In this document: positions 44,201-53,682 of the stretch, in pieces
Numbering within the stretch: position 1 is the stretch's first letter
Layout of the letters: each line of letters starts with the position of its first letter
Assembly: GCA_033977485.1 (NCBI GenBank)
Contig: CM066984.1
Span: forward strand, 111,841,251 to 111,905,250
DNA: 64,000 bases
From: Hydrangea macrophylla
Taxonomy: Eukaryota; Streptophyta; Magnoliopsida; Cornales; Hydrangeaceae
Direction of reading: 5' to 3'
The notes under the pieces: generated by a model
Told to the model about the DNA's origin: nothing
What the model saw: only the letters and a program-made list of their open reading frames with translations
Database searches by the model: none
Program-made: the position numbers and the translations under genes

Positions 44201-46080
44201 CAGGAATGAATACATTAGGATAAACATGAGATCTCATCATATTTCTGCTTATATAGTCATTTCTAAGTTCTCTTGGAATGACAAAATTCATTATTCCATT
44301 TAAGCACTATTTTTGGAATAAGCAGATTTTTCTAAGCACAACATTCAAAATCATTATCCTTCTAAGCACAAATGCTATGTAAAAGTGTGAATCCAAGAAT
44401 TGCATTTAAGGACACCCAAACAGGCCATAAAAACTTTTACCATCTCTCAATGCATTCAACACAGAATCGCTTGTTACAGCGTCCGTCAACCCGTTCACGG
44501 CGGCACCGCACTACCCGGCTCTTATCGCTTCTCTGGCATTGATGACACATCCTACCATCATCTTCAATATCACTGCTAACATACCTCCTCCTCCGATCAT
44601 TGCCCGAGCTCTTTTGCTTCAAACGACACTTCCTTGTACCTGAATAACCATACTTACCCATTGAGCCATTCTCGTCAATAGCTTTTTCTTCTTTCTTTTT
44701 GATGTTGGTGGCTGATCCAGACTTTTTTCCTCGGCCTTTCCCAACCATCTTCTTCCTCTTTACTGATGCTGGTTCAATTTTCAGATTCCTTTTGGGTTTT
44801 TTCACCATTCTAGAGCTCTCCTTTTCACCTGAATCATCTTCATCATTATTTCCCTCAATACCACCCTCTTTATCTTCTGAACCATCTTCACCATCACCAT
44901 CATTTCCTTTTTCTTCTACTATTTTCTTGGTTTTGTCTGTCACTTCAACATTCTTTTCTGCTCTTCTTACATAAGTTATCTCCTCTTTAACCTCTGAATC
45001 ACCTCCTCCGTTTTCGTTACCACCATCGTCTTCCTTTTGTTCGATTTTTGTCACCATTGAGCCATTCTCACCATCAGCTTTTTCTTCTTTCTTTTTGTTG
45101 TTGGTGGCTGATCCGGACTTTTTTCCTCGGCCTTTCCCAACCTTCCTCTTCCTCCTCTTTACTGATGCTTGTTCATTTTTCATATTCCTTTTGGGTTTTT
45201 CCACCATTCTAGAGCTCCCCTTTTCGTCTGAATCATCATCATCATCATCATCATCGTCATTTCCATCGTCCTTCCTCTTGAGTGATGACAAATTTCCCTC
45301 AATACTACCCACTTTATCCACTGAACCATCCTCAACATCACCATTATCATTTCCTTTTTCTTCTGCCTTTTTCTTAGGTTTGTCTGACACTTTAACACTC
45401 TTTTTTGCTCTTCTTACATAAGTTAAACCCTCTTTTCCTTCATTATCATTCCCATCATTGTCTTCCTTTAGTTCGATTTTTGTCAACATTACTGGCCTAT
45501 CCTCTGAAACCTTGTCTGAATCATCATCACTTTCTTCTTCATCACACTCTCTTGGTTCGATTTTTGCCCCATCCCCCAATTTCTTCCCCCGAAGAAACTC
45601 CTCCTTCCTCTGCAATGTCGATGATCCGACTTCTGTATTCTTATTATAGTGACTACGCTGCTTCTTCTCTGGAATCACCTCATCTTCAGACTCTCCTCCT
45701 TCTACTCCACCGCCGCGACCTCTCTTCTTCTTCGTCTTCCTGCTTTCGGATGAAGAAAAAGGCCCTGGTTTTTGGCCACCGCCATTGTTGGTGGTCGTTG
45801 AGCGATTGCTAACCCTAGAAGAACCGGACTTTCCAATGGATTTGTTTTGAAGAGCTTTAAGGTAATGTTTGTCACAGAGACGATTGTCGTGTATCCTCCA
45901 ACCCTTGCACTGCCACGACCGGCCGTCGGTCATTTTGCAACGGAGGTGGTGCGGCGGGACTCGAAAACTAAAAGTCTCGGTTTGCTTCTCCGGTGGAGTC
46001 GACGACTCTCCGCCCATTTCTCTACTACGTACTCTTTTTGTGCTGACAATGCCACGCCTAGAAGCTCTCCTCTCCTCCAC
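29282..46080 (-). CDS. JmjC (KDM3/JMJ25-type) histone H3K9 demethylase with WRC and RING-like regions
   Basis: Twelve exons on the minus strand: 44441-46080, 43267-43366, 43018-43159, 42412-42475, 41598-42312, 39826-40155, 38354-38800, 34430-34502, 34256-34341, 31899-32018, 30896-30957 and 29282-29330. All junctions use GT/AG, all phases join, and the total is 3828 nt (1275 residues). Residues 48-72 form a WRC motif (C-x9-C-x10-C-x2-H). A charged lysine/acidic region with an internal duplication follows, then a Cys-rich RING-like region ([35 protein letters not shown]). Iron ligands are His and Asp in KLHCDMSDA (about 991 and 993) and His in AGCPHQV (about 1193). The family removes H3K9 methylation with Fe(II) and 2-oxoglutarate in the nucleus. 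The closest named group is JMJ25/27/29-like; the exact orthologue is uncertain. No lesion found. Confidence 0.92.
29331..30895 (-). other. JmjC intron 11 with a tandem duplication and microsatellite
   Basis: 29371-29537 and 29538-29745 are diverged direct copies sharing ACAATGCTAAACAAT, GATTCCAACCACAGGTAG and TAGCTATCC. The second copy contains an (ATAC)n/(ACAC)n run at about 29632-29672. The remaining kilobase shows no gene; a 67-codon frame near 30150-30353 has no family resemblance. Confidence 0.75.
30958..31898 (-). other. JmjC intron 10
   Basis: 941 bp of AT-rich intron between GT donor and AG acceptor. I saw no repeat, hairpin or coding similarity. Confidence 0.6.
32562..32803 (+). repeat. 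Dispersed repeat family A, copy 2, in JmjC intron 9
   Basis: Bounded by near-identical direct repeats GTTAAGTTACCAATTACTCC (32562-) and GTTAAGTTACCAGTTACTCC (to 32803). Internal blocks CTCGCACTTGGAGAG, ACAAAGTGCAAATGCGC and CAAGACCTCCACAAACAAGG match copy 1 at 2945-3322. The flanking repeats could be very short LTRs (TRIM) or a long target duplication. Confidence 0.65.
32808..32869. repeat. Perfect 25-bp inverted repeat with 12-nt loop
   Basis: 32808-32832 and 32845-32869 are exact reverse complements, beginning CTTAATTACTGTTG and ending CAACAGTAATTAAG, with the loop AGAGAATCAACC. It adjoins the end of repeat A copy 2. In the JmjC transcript (minus strand) it would fold as a strong hairpin within intron 9. 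Confidence 0.95.
33060..33472. mobile_element. Foldback MITE with 9-bp target duplication (Mutator-like) in JmjC intron 9
   Basis: Begins GGGGAAAATACCTTTTACCC and ends with its complement. It is flanked by TAAAATAAA on both sides (33051-33059 and 33473-33481). The left arm (33060-about 33160) is complementary to two right-hand stretches (about 33185-33290 and 33350-33472), so the right arm is duplicated. CCCCCCTGTGGTT motifs recur. No coding capacity. Confidence 0.88.
33665..33803. mobile_element. Small TIR MITE in JmjC intron 9
   Basis: Ends AGTAATGTCATGCTTCCCAA and TTGGGAAGCATAAGCATTACT are near reverse complements around about 95 bp of centre. No convincing target duplication seen. Frames crossing it on both strands are spurious. 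Confidence 0.65.
35480..36420 (-). pseudogene. Degenerate Ty3/Gypsy RNase H-integrase fragment in JmjC intron 7
   Basis: Reading minus from 36400: [20 protein letters not shown], then [28 protein letters not shown] and [10 protein letters not shown], which are Gypsy RNase H features with stops between. Further on [14 protein letters not shown] resembles the integrase core, and [16 protein letters not shown] its downstream end. Many stops and frameshifts make it a fossil. No LTRs were located. A hexanucleotide AGCTTC run (35507-35540) interrupts it. Confidence 0.78.
37405..37950. mobile_element. Candidate non-autonomous TIR element rich in TACCCGTA/TACGGGTA
   Basis: The left end GAAGCATGGGTACTCC and the reverse of the right end GTAGCACGGGTACGG are similar. 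Both ends are packed with iterated GTACCCGTA or its complement, and the middle is T-rich. Such ends are seen in plant hAT-like non-autonomous elements. Target duplication not identified. Confidence 0.5.
38801..39825 (-). other. JmjC intron 6 with candidate hAT-like MITE
   Basis: About 1 kb. At 39488-39796 the ends GGTTCTGTTTGGTTTGC and GAACCAAACAGAGCC are inverted copies, the common plant hAT-MITE pattern. I could not find a clean 8-bp duplication. Nothing else is recognisable. Confidence 0.55.
40156..41597 (-). other. JmjC intron 5
   Basis: 1.4 kb, AT-rich. It contains an (AC)n/(AT)n stretch at about 41148-41182. Frames of 95-128 codons on both strands around it have no family resemblance and overlap each other. 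Confidence 0.6.
42476..43017 (-). other. JmjC intron 3
   Basis: 542 bp of AT-rich intron between GT donor and AG acceptor. Nothing else recognised. Confidence 0.6.
43367..44440 (-). other. JmjC intron 1
   Basis: About 1.07 kb of AT-rich intron; no repeat or coding similarity seen apart from short CAAACAGGC-type sequences common to plant hAT MITEs near 43670 and 44418. Confidence 0.6.
44441..46080 (-). other. JmjC gene exon 1: WRC motif, duplicated charged region, start of RING-like region
   Basis: ATG at 46078-46080, donor TG|GTAAAAG at 44440. The middle of the exon holds two tandem copies of a segment of about 130-145 residues. Each begins M(L/V)TKIE and includes TYVRRA, EEKGND, SSRMV(E/K)[19 protein letters not shown] and KKKEEKA (nucleotides about 45059-45490 and 44660-45058). 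A D9 run is followed by SDEKG. The lysine/arginine clusters look like nuclear localisation signals. Confidence 0.9.
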
Positions 46081-46330
46081 TCTGATTTTATTCTTTTCGT
46101 TCTGCGTTAAAAATAAAATAAAAAAAGGTGGTTTTAGGAGGGAAAGTGGGGAGAATGTACCGTACGTACTCCCCTATTTTATTGTTTGTTTTAGAGAGAG
46201 AGAGTGTGTGTGTCGTACTGTGATACAGTAACTTGGCGGATGGGTTGCCCGCCCACGGTTTAAAATTAGACGCGTAAATTCGTGGTTTTGAAATTTGAGT
46301 TTTCTTGAATTCCACATATAATTAAAACAA
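46081..46330 (-). promoter_or_regulatory. 5' UTR and presumed promoter of the JmjC gene
   Basis: Upstream of the ATG lies a (GA)n/(GT)n stretch (46192-46213), typical of plant 5' UTR or core promoter regions. A transposon end begins near 46340, so the undisturbed promoter is only about 250 bp unless the repeats contribute. No clear TATA box. Confidence 0.45.
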
Positions 46331-46339
46331 TTTTAAGTT

Positions 46340-49300
46340 AATGCAATTTTGCCCCCTCAAATTATGGAGTACATGCTTTCGTAATTTACACCTCAAATTT
46401 TAAAAGAACTATTTTTAGAGTTGTAGTGTTTTCCTGAACTTCAAAAAGTTTAAATGTCCCTCTTGAATTATCGTTTGTGTTGCAATATTCTCCCATAATT
46501 ATCTTTTGTATTGCAATGTTAACCGCATCGTCACATTTCAAAGGTATTTATGACATTTTACTATTGTGGATATGCCAGCATTTGGGCCCACTTTTATTTT
46601 TAAAACATTTTTCAAATTCAAAGAGTCGCCACTTAATTTTTTTTAAAAAGGAAAATTAAGAAACCATTTAAAAGGAGACTGATCTTTTGCGAAACCAAAG
46701 ATAAACTGGGTCCGGGGATTATGGAATGAAAGGGGAAGGAGCCCGGCGGACTAAAACACCCCCTTTCATTCTATCTCACGATAGGCCTCTACTCAACATC
46801 CTTTTAATCAAGTTATTAATCTAAGCATGCCCTCAATTAATACATATATAGGTATACATAACACAAGCATGTTGAAAGGGTGCAAAATTGCTAACGGTAA
46901 AATATCATTCATAAGTCACATAATTCAACTAGCAAACATCATGATATGCAATAGAAAACTAGAAAACATACCCGGGATCCGGCAGCGAATATCAAACGTG
47001 CAATGCATGCAAAAATAAACCTAAGAAAGGTCTCTATCACATATAAACACATAAGGTAAGACCTAGTCTAAAGTGTCGCACATGGGGTCGAAAATCAATA
47101 TAAATCAAAAATGGAATAAAACTAGAGAAGAGTTGAGGAATTGTACCTCAAATGCGCTACAAAACAAAGGTTAGTACACATGCCTTAGACAAGATATAAT
47201 ATCATAAATAAGTAAATCCTAAGTCATGTTCAATTAGATACATCTTAGACAAGAGATAAGTCATACTTATGAATATTAACATGTATGAATGAATGCATGA
47301 ATATGAAAAAGAATGGGACATAAATTTATTCACTAATTTGGATCCCTAAGCCTCTGGGTTTAATCTAAATTATCATTATTCAAAACATGGTTTGAGTCCT
47401 AAGCCATTAGGAGACTATTTGAGTTGAAATAAATAAGATTAGACAAAAACAGTAGCAGTTTTTTTGTGAATTACAGAGAGCAGACCAGGTTTTCAAAAAT
47501 AGAAATAAAATACTTTCAACGGTTTGATCTTAATGATTTTTAGATATGTTATGCCTCTGTGAGTCTAGTTTCTAACCCAAAAAGAAAATCAAGGTTCCAA
47601 CGGTTAGATCTCCGGGAATATAGAAAATACTAGACCTCACTCAGGATTTTGCAACTCTCTGTCCAGAGATCTTGTATGATTTTCTAAAAATAGTAAAAAA
47701 AATGAGAAACACTTAGATCTTTTTAGGGTACCTTCCAAACACATTAAGGTACTTATAAAAAATTATTTGAGACCCCAAAAACTTAATTAAGGTTCTGATT
47801 TATTAATTTCAAAACGGACTTACTGTTCTGAAAGTATTTTAAAACTCTGGACAGATTGTAATTTACTCACAAAAACCATGATCAAACCCTTCTAATCACA
47901 AGATCTTTATAAAACAAAAATCACAGTGGTAAAACAATGTGTTATTGACATTTTCCCGTTGGTTTCACCTAATTTCAACGGTTAGATCTTGAACTAAAAA
48001 TCTTTGATCGAAAACAGTTTGTAAACCCACAGTTTTCTCTTTGCTAGTTCAACTTTGTTGGTTGACCTCAACTATTAAAAAAAAATGAAGTTGGGGCTCA
48101 AACCAAACTACTTCTTCTACCATTTGATGGTCATTGAAGACTAAGAGGCATATATGTTCATAGATCTCAATAAAGTATGACATGGATTTCACAAGATCCA
48201 AAGAACAATGAACTTAAATCCATGGATAAAAGTTTGGATTCAAATCACTACTCCTATCACTTAGTGGTCATTGGAGTTTTAAGACACCTCATACTTATGG
48301 ATCTTGATGAAGTATTGAAATGAACTTCACAAAACCCTCAAAATAAAGAACTCAAGCCTATGGACCCAAGCTTGAATTCAACTTATCACTCATACCATTT
48401 GATAGTCATTGGAGTTAGAGACATGCTCATATGTAGGTTTTAGACGAAGTATGAAAGAAACTTCTCAAAACCTAAGGGAATGATTAGTCTAAGCCATGGG
48501 AGTAGACTTGAACTAACACACTTTCTCCTACCATTTGATGGTCATCGAAGTCTAAATGGAATTAAAATCATCTCGAACCTCATTGGAATATAGTAAGGAT
48601 TCCATGAGATTTCTTAATGAAGAGGTTCAAGTCATGGATTAAGACTTGAATCTCACTTATTATATGTAAGTTAAGACTATAATTCATTCTAATCTCCATA
48701 TAGATCATAAGATCATAGGAAATTAAGAAATCAAACTCAAAGAGGTTCAATGAGATATGGAAGACCTCATGTACCTTTTTGAATAAAAAAAAAAGTAAGA
48801 AAAATCAAAGATTACTTAGAAAAAGAAAACTAAGAATACAAACTCTTCAAAGTTGAATTTGTCTTAAGTCCAAAGCATTAATTAGATCCAAATTGATGAA
48901 ATGTCATGAGATTCAATCACAAGTTCTTGGTGGTGTGTGATGAAATGGGATAAGAAGAGAGGTTTTGAAAATGTGAAAAAGTTCCTAGAACTATGAACTT
49001 GTGATTGAATGGTCCTAATTATATCAAGGATTAAGAGGTTACCTCTAGGACCTCAAGTATTTCTTCAACTTCTTGTGAAGATCTTCCAAGATTTCCCAAA
49101 TCCTCTTCAAAGTTCTTCAAGTTCTTCAAGTTCTTCAAGAAATTCTTATTCTCTCTCCCTCTCAAAATCTATATCACTCTTGTATATGTATATCTCAATT
49201 TCCAAATTCAACTCTCTCTTTTTTCTTTTTTTTATATTTTCTATTTTTAATTTTGAAATTTGTCTTGAAGAATCAATTGAAGATTTTGAATTTCCTGGAA

Positions 49301-49820
49301 AATCTTCGAATGTAACCGGCCATTGTCATCATCGGTCTTTTGAGAGGTAACCAATCCCTAGATTTGACGTCTGGTCAAAATTGGGGTGTCTACAACTATC
49401 CCCTTCTAAATTAACGATCATAAAAACTCCAACTTTTTCTTGCAGCACAACAAATTAACATATTAAAGAAATGGGCAGCCCAGTGAAATTAATCGAGTTT
49501 TTATGATATTTATGATTTTTAATTTAGAAGCAAAAGGTGAGATGTTATAAATGCCCATTGACATTTGGCATGTACGTCCCACATGAGCAAATTTCATCAT
49601 ATTTCTTGACGGAATATGCGGTTGACATTACAACACAAAATATAATTCAAGGAGAACATTGCAATACAAACGATAGTTCAAGGGGGACATTTCAATTTTT
49701 TTTTAAGTTCAGTGGGGACATTGCAATCTTAAAGATAGCTCAGGAAAACATTACAACTTTTTAAATTTGGGATGCGAATTGCAAACGCACGTATAATTTA
49801 AAGGGTAAAATGTTTTTTAC
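46340..49820. mobile_element. Long-inverted-repeat DNA element, split by a solo LTR
   Basis: 46340-46530 and about 49610-49820 are inverted copies, recognisable from TGTCCCTCTTGAATTATCG against CGATAGTTCAAGGGGGACA, ATTGCAATGTTAACCGCAT-type ends against ATGCGGTTGACATTACAAC, and GTTTTCCTGA against TCAGGAAAAC. Without the LTR insertion the element would be about 650 bp. Identity between arms is moderate, so it is old. Transposase absent. Confidence 0.7.
46565..49394 (-). mobile_element. Solo LTR, 2.8 kb, TGTAGACACCCC type (Tat/Ogre-like)
   Basis: Begins TGTGGATATGCC and ends GGGGTGTCTACA on the plus strand, with target duplication ACTAT (46560-46564 and 49395-49399). Reversed, it starts TGTAGACACCCC, as the LTR at 51720 does, and shares GTGGCGACTCTTTG near its end. 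No internal or pol sequence and no second LTR copy is present. It contains about five diverged ACCATTTGATGGTCATTG-type units (48110-48560). Confidence 0.88.
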
Positions 49821-49829
49821 CCTTAATTT

Positions 49830-51055
49830 TAAGATCTTGATTTTTTTTTTCATGAATGGCTCCATTTGGAAACGCTTTTATTGGATTGTCTACTTTTTCA
49901 ATGTACTAATAGTAAAACAAAAAAAAAGCTTAGTGGCCCCTTGAGCTGTTTCTCTCCAATTACTTTTTTGGGTAAAGTAGAATTTAGTCCATAATCCTAG
50001 TTTTTTTTCTAAAAATAGTTCTTTCATATATCTGAATATAGAAATTAGTCCATTTATGCTGTTAAAGATATAAATACTCCTATATTATCCTATATCTCTT
50101 TCTATGTATATATATATATCAAATATATTATTTTCAAATTTTGAAACCCAATATAGAGAGAGAATCTGCAACTTTATGTGGAGAGAGATTTATACTAGAG
50201 AGAGAGAGAGGAGAGAGGTCAGCAGCCCCTCTACCGCCGACACCACCATGTCCAGCCATGTCATCGTCGCCCATTATTGGTCGTCATCGTTACCACCTTC
50301 CAGTCATCCGATCTTCCATTCTTGGACTCATTCCCTTTCTGAATTTGTGACGGTTTTTCGTTCAGTCCGAAGTGAAAATTGAAACAAACCGATCAGTGGG
50401 AGAATACAAAGCCAGTGATGAAGCTTTTGGAGTTTACACACGAATGATTTAATGATGATGTTAATGGCTGAAATGGTGGATTCAAAAAGTGACTTGATTA
50501 GTATAGTAACAAATCGTGGAAGGCAAATGCTTTGTGTTTGAACTTGAAGGCTTGTTTGGTTCAGAATAGTTGTGGTTGAGTTTGGATGAATTTTGTATTG
50601 AGTGGAAACTGCATTTTGATATCCCCTTAGCAGTATTCATTTGTGTGAAATTTCTTATAAAGTTCTGTGAAATATAAGAATGTCACATAACTAACTACTT
50701 TTATGTGAAATTTTCACAAAAGTTAAGGATTTGGATTTGTGCATTGTGAATTTTTTTAAACAATTTTCTGATTTGTGGAGTTTTATGACAAATTCTGAGA
50801 AATTTAACAAATAATATAAATTTTTCATGCAAAAAAATTATTATGGTTTTTTGTATGTCAAATACTGAGAAATTTTTCAATAAATGCTCCCGTACTGTGT
50901 GAAATTTTATGACAAACACGGAGAAAATTAACAAAATAGTATAAATTCTTCATGCAAAAAAAATGATTATGATTTTTTGTAGGTCAAACACTAAGAAATT
51001 TCTCACTTAATTTAGATTTGTATTTTTATTTTTTGGATCAATAGGGAATAATGGG
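49830..51055. other. Gene-free AT-rich stretch with a local tandem duplication
   Basis: No gene supported. 50775-50895 and 50898-51010 are diverged direct copies sharing TTTTATGACAAA, TCATGCAAAAAAA and GAGAAATTT. A GA-rich run lies at 50190-50218. Frames at 50104-50382 have no resemblance to known proteins. Confidence 0.6.
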
Positions 51056-51273
51056 TGAAAGTCACTAATTATCGACACCACACAGTACTAGTCAACTAAT
51101 GAACAAGAACAACAACATAATCAAACTGAATACAATAACAGTTGCATCTATTACAAACATCAGAGTGGTCCTCATGATCACAACAGGTCTGGAGACAATA
51201 TATGCCCAAAGTACCTGTTACAAAAGTTCAACAGAAATAACCAAAATATAAACTAGATATAACTCCTTCGTCT

Positions 51274-51453
51274 TTAGCTGGCGTAAGGGTAGTCATCAGC
51301 GTAGTAACCTTCTCTAGCATAAATGTCATCAATGAGGCCACCCTCTGCATAATCCCCCTCCGGGTAGTAGCCATCGTTGTAAGTTCCATCACCTGCATTA
51401 TTAAAAATAGGGTAGTCTGGACGGGAAATGTCCAAGCAATAACGACTGTCAGG
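51274..51453 (-). other. Open 59-codon Tyr/Asp/Gly-rich stretch in the degraded LTR
   Basis: Minus-strand frame between two in-frame stops, containing RYCLDISRPDYP, GDGTYNDGYYPEGDYAEGG, LIDDIYAREGYY and ADDYPYAS before TAA (51274-51276). An ATGCAG followed by GT at its centre resembles a splice acceptor. No known domain. It could be the C-terminus of a captured exon or a chance frame. Confidence 0.4.
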
Positions 51454-52762
51454 TTACTGAGAGCTGAGTGAATAAAAACTCACAGAGTGCCAATGATATA
51501 ATGTAATACCACGTTATTGAAGTGTCTAAGATATAGTGATACAATAGTATCTTTCTCTTTATTATCCCAATGTCGTTACTTGACCTGTTATCATCTTGTA
51601 AATACAAACTCAGTACAATATTGACTCTTAAAACAGACTTGCTTGTAAAACTCCTGGACATACCAATGCTCTGTTTACCGCGTCACCACAAGTCATAGAG
51701 GTCATCTACTACGTACACCTATAGACACCCCATTTTGTTGTCTAACAGATTTAGGAGGCCACAAGCATGTCAAACCTCGATGATTAGAAAGATCGAATTT
51801 ACAAAGATTACCTCTAACTCTCAAGAAGTCAAAGAATTGGCAGAAATGACCAAAATGCCCCTAAAAGCCCAAAATTCTCCGGATTGGCCCATAATCTCAG
51901 AAATCATTCGATGGCTTTCAAAATATAAATAAAAGTATTTTAAAAGATAAATATTTGAAATCGTCAGCTACTAGAGACTCGGAAGTTCCCAGAAAGTCCC
52001 TGTTGACCGGTTTGATCAAATTTGACCAGGGTTTGACCAAAATCATCCAAATTCGTTCAAAAGTTTCGAGATCATCCTAGATCATGTGGAAAATCTTAAA
52101 ATATGTTTTAAAAAAAAATCGAACGGAAACGTACGTCAGTCTTCGGAGACTCCTAGAATTCCCAGAATTTCTTGGAAGTGCACTGTTTAACTGATTTAAC
52201 TGCAAGTTTGACCAAAAGTCAAAGTCACCTTTTCGATGTTGAAATATTTTTATCAAATACTAGAGGTCAATAGCTTTCCAACGGTATATCGCACATAATT
52301 TTTGGACTTAAAACGAATTTGTTATGAATTTCTAAAGGTGAAAAATACTATCAAATTAGCTTTTATCGCTAATACCGCAAACTTTCCAAAGAGACCCAAG
52401 TTTAAAATTTTTTTTTATGGAAAGTAGACCTCAATACCTTTCCAACGGTATATCACAATCTTAATTTGGATTTTGTATGAATTTTCTGTGAATTTCGAAC
52501 GAAATAGGGCCGTTTCGCAAACTACGGGAATTCCGGGGGGACCTAAACGCAAAATCTAGTCAACCGGGGGGTTGACTTCTGTGGCGGCAGTGGATAAGTG
52601 TCGCGGCGGCACTCTGAGTCTTTTTTCTTTTTTTTTTTGTAATTTTTGGTTAATATTTAGGTTTTAATTTATATTTTCAACAAACGAAACGACATAGTTT
52701 TAAAATTCTGAATATTTTGGACCAATCAGAGACTTTTCTAATCGCAATTACTTCCCCAACTC

Positions 52763-52770
52763 CTCTATAA
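52763..52770 (+). promoter_or_regulatory. TATA box of the 4.6-kb LTR
   Basis: TATAAATA in a CCTCTATAAATACCCCCC context, about 45 bp upstream of a GAGAGAGATATAGAGAG leader. This is the usual layout of a plant LTR promoter. Confidence 0.6.
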
Positions 52771-53247
52771 ATACCCCCCTCATTTTCACAACTTGGGAGA
52801 ACTTGGAAGCCATTAGAGAGAGATATAGAGAGTTAGGAAGAAATAGAGAGAGAGGAATAGATATTTTCTTCTTTAAAATCCAATCCAAATGTGAGTTTCA
52901 ATTAGTTTTCTTAAAACTAAACTTGTGTTTTTAAGCTTTCAATCCATTTTGTTTACATTCTTTGAGTTTTCAATGAGTTAGAGAGCAATCTACACCCACA
53001 TACACTCATATATGAAAGGTTGAATGCTTGTGCTTCCACCAGTGATAAACTATTGATTATATACTTGTTCTTCTTTCTTAATCCCATTTCTTTTTGTTTT
53101 TCTTTATCATACTTGCATTTCCCTTTCTCAACCCCATTTGTATTTTGATTTCTTTTCATAATCTCTTCTCAACCCCCATTTCTATTTTTAGTTCATTTTC
53201 ATTTGCATCATCTATCCCTCATCTCATTTCTATTTCTTTGTTATTTG

Positions 53248-53682
53248 TAGAGGTGACAATCGGGCCGGGTCGGGCTCGGTCAAAGCGGGCTCAACCGGGC
53301 TTTTGGGCCGGGCCGGGCCGGGCTTCACCTAATACCAGGCCAGGCCGGGCCGGGCTTGGGAGAGGAGGGGGGTTGTCCGCCCCGGACCGGTGGCTCGGGC
53401 CTAATAGGGCCGGGCTAGGGACCGGACTTGAATATTTTAGGCATTTTAATGTAAAAAAAAAAAACACTAGTTTTGTGGGTTTAGGATCGGGCCTCGAGCT
53501 GGGCCGGGCTTTGGGCTAGGTAGCGGGCCGAGCCGTGGACACCATTGGGGGTGTCCGCCCCGGACCGGATGTAATGGACAGGGCCTAGCGGGCCGGGCCG
53601 TGCACCAAGCCGGGCTTTTGGCCCGAAAAAGCAGGCCGAGATCGGGCCGGGCCGGGCCAACCCGACCCGTTTGACACCTCTA
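53248..53682. mobile_element. hAT-type MITE, GC-rich (GGGCCGGGC repeats)
   Basis: Terminal repeats TAGAGGTGACAATCGGG and its reverse partner CCCGTTTGACACCTCTA, flanked by the 8-bp target duplication GTTATTTG (53240-53247 and 53683-53690). The interior is made of iterated GGGCCGGGCCGGGC and is far more GC-rich than its surroundings. Frames through it (53094-53519, 53481-53696) are artefacts. Confidence 0.92.

Noticed and set aside
44699..45812. Plus-strand Ser/Phe/Leu-rich frames of 87-135 codons
   Set aside because: Antisense shadows of the JmjC exon 1 Lys/Asp-rich region, which has clear domains and splice sites on the minus strand.
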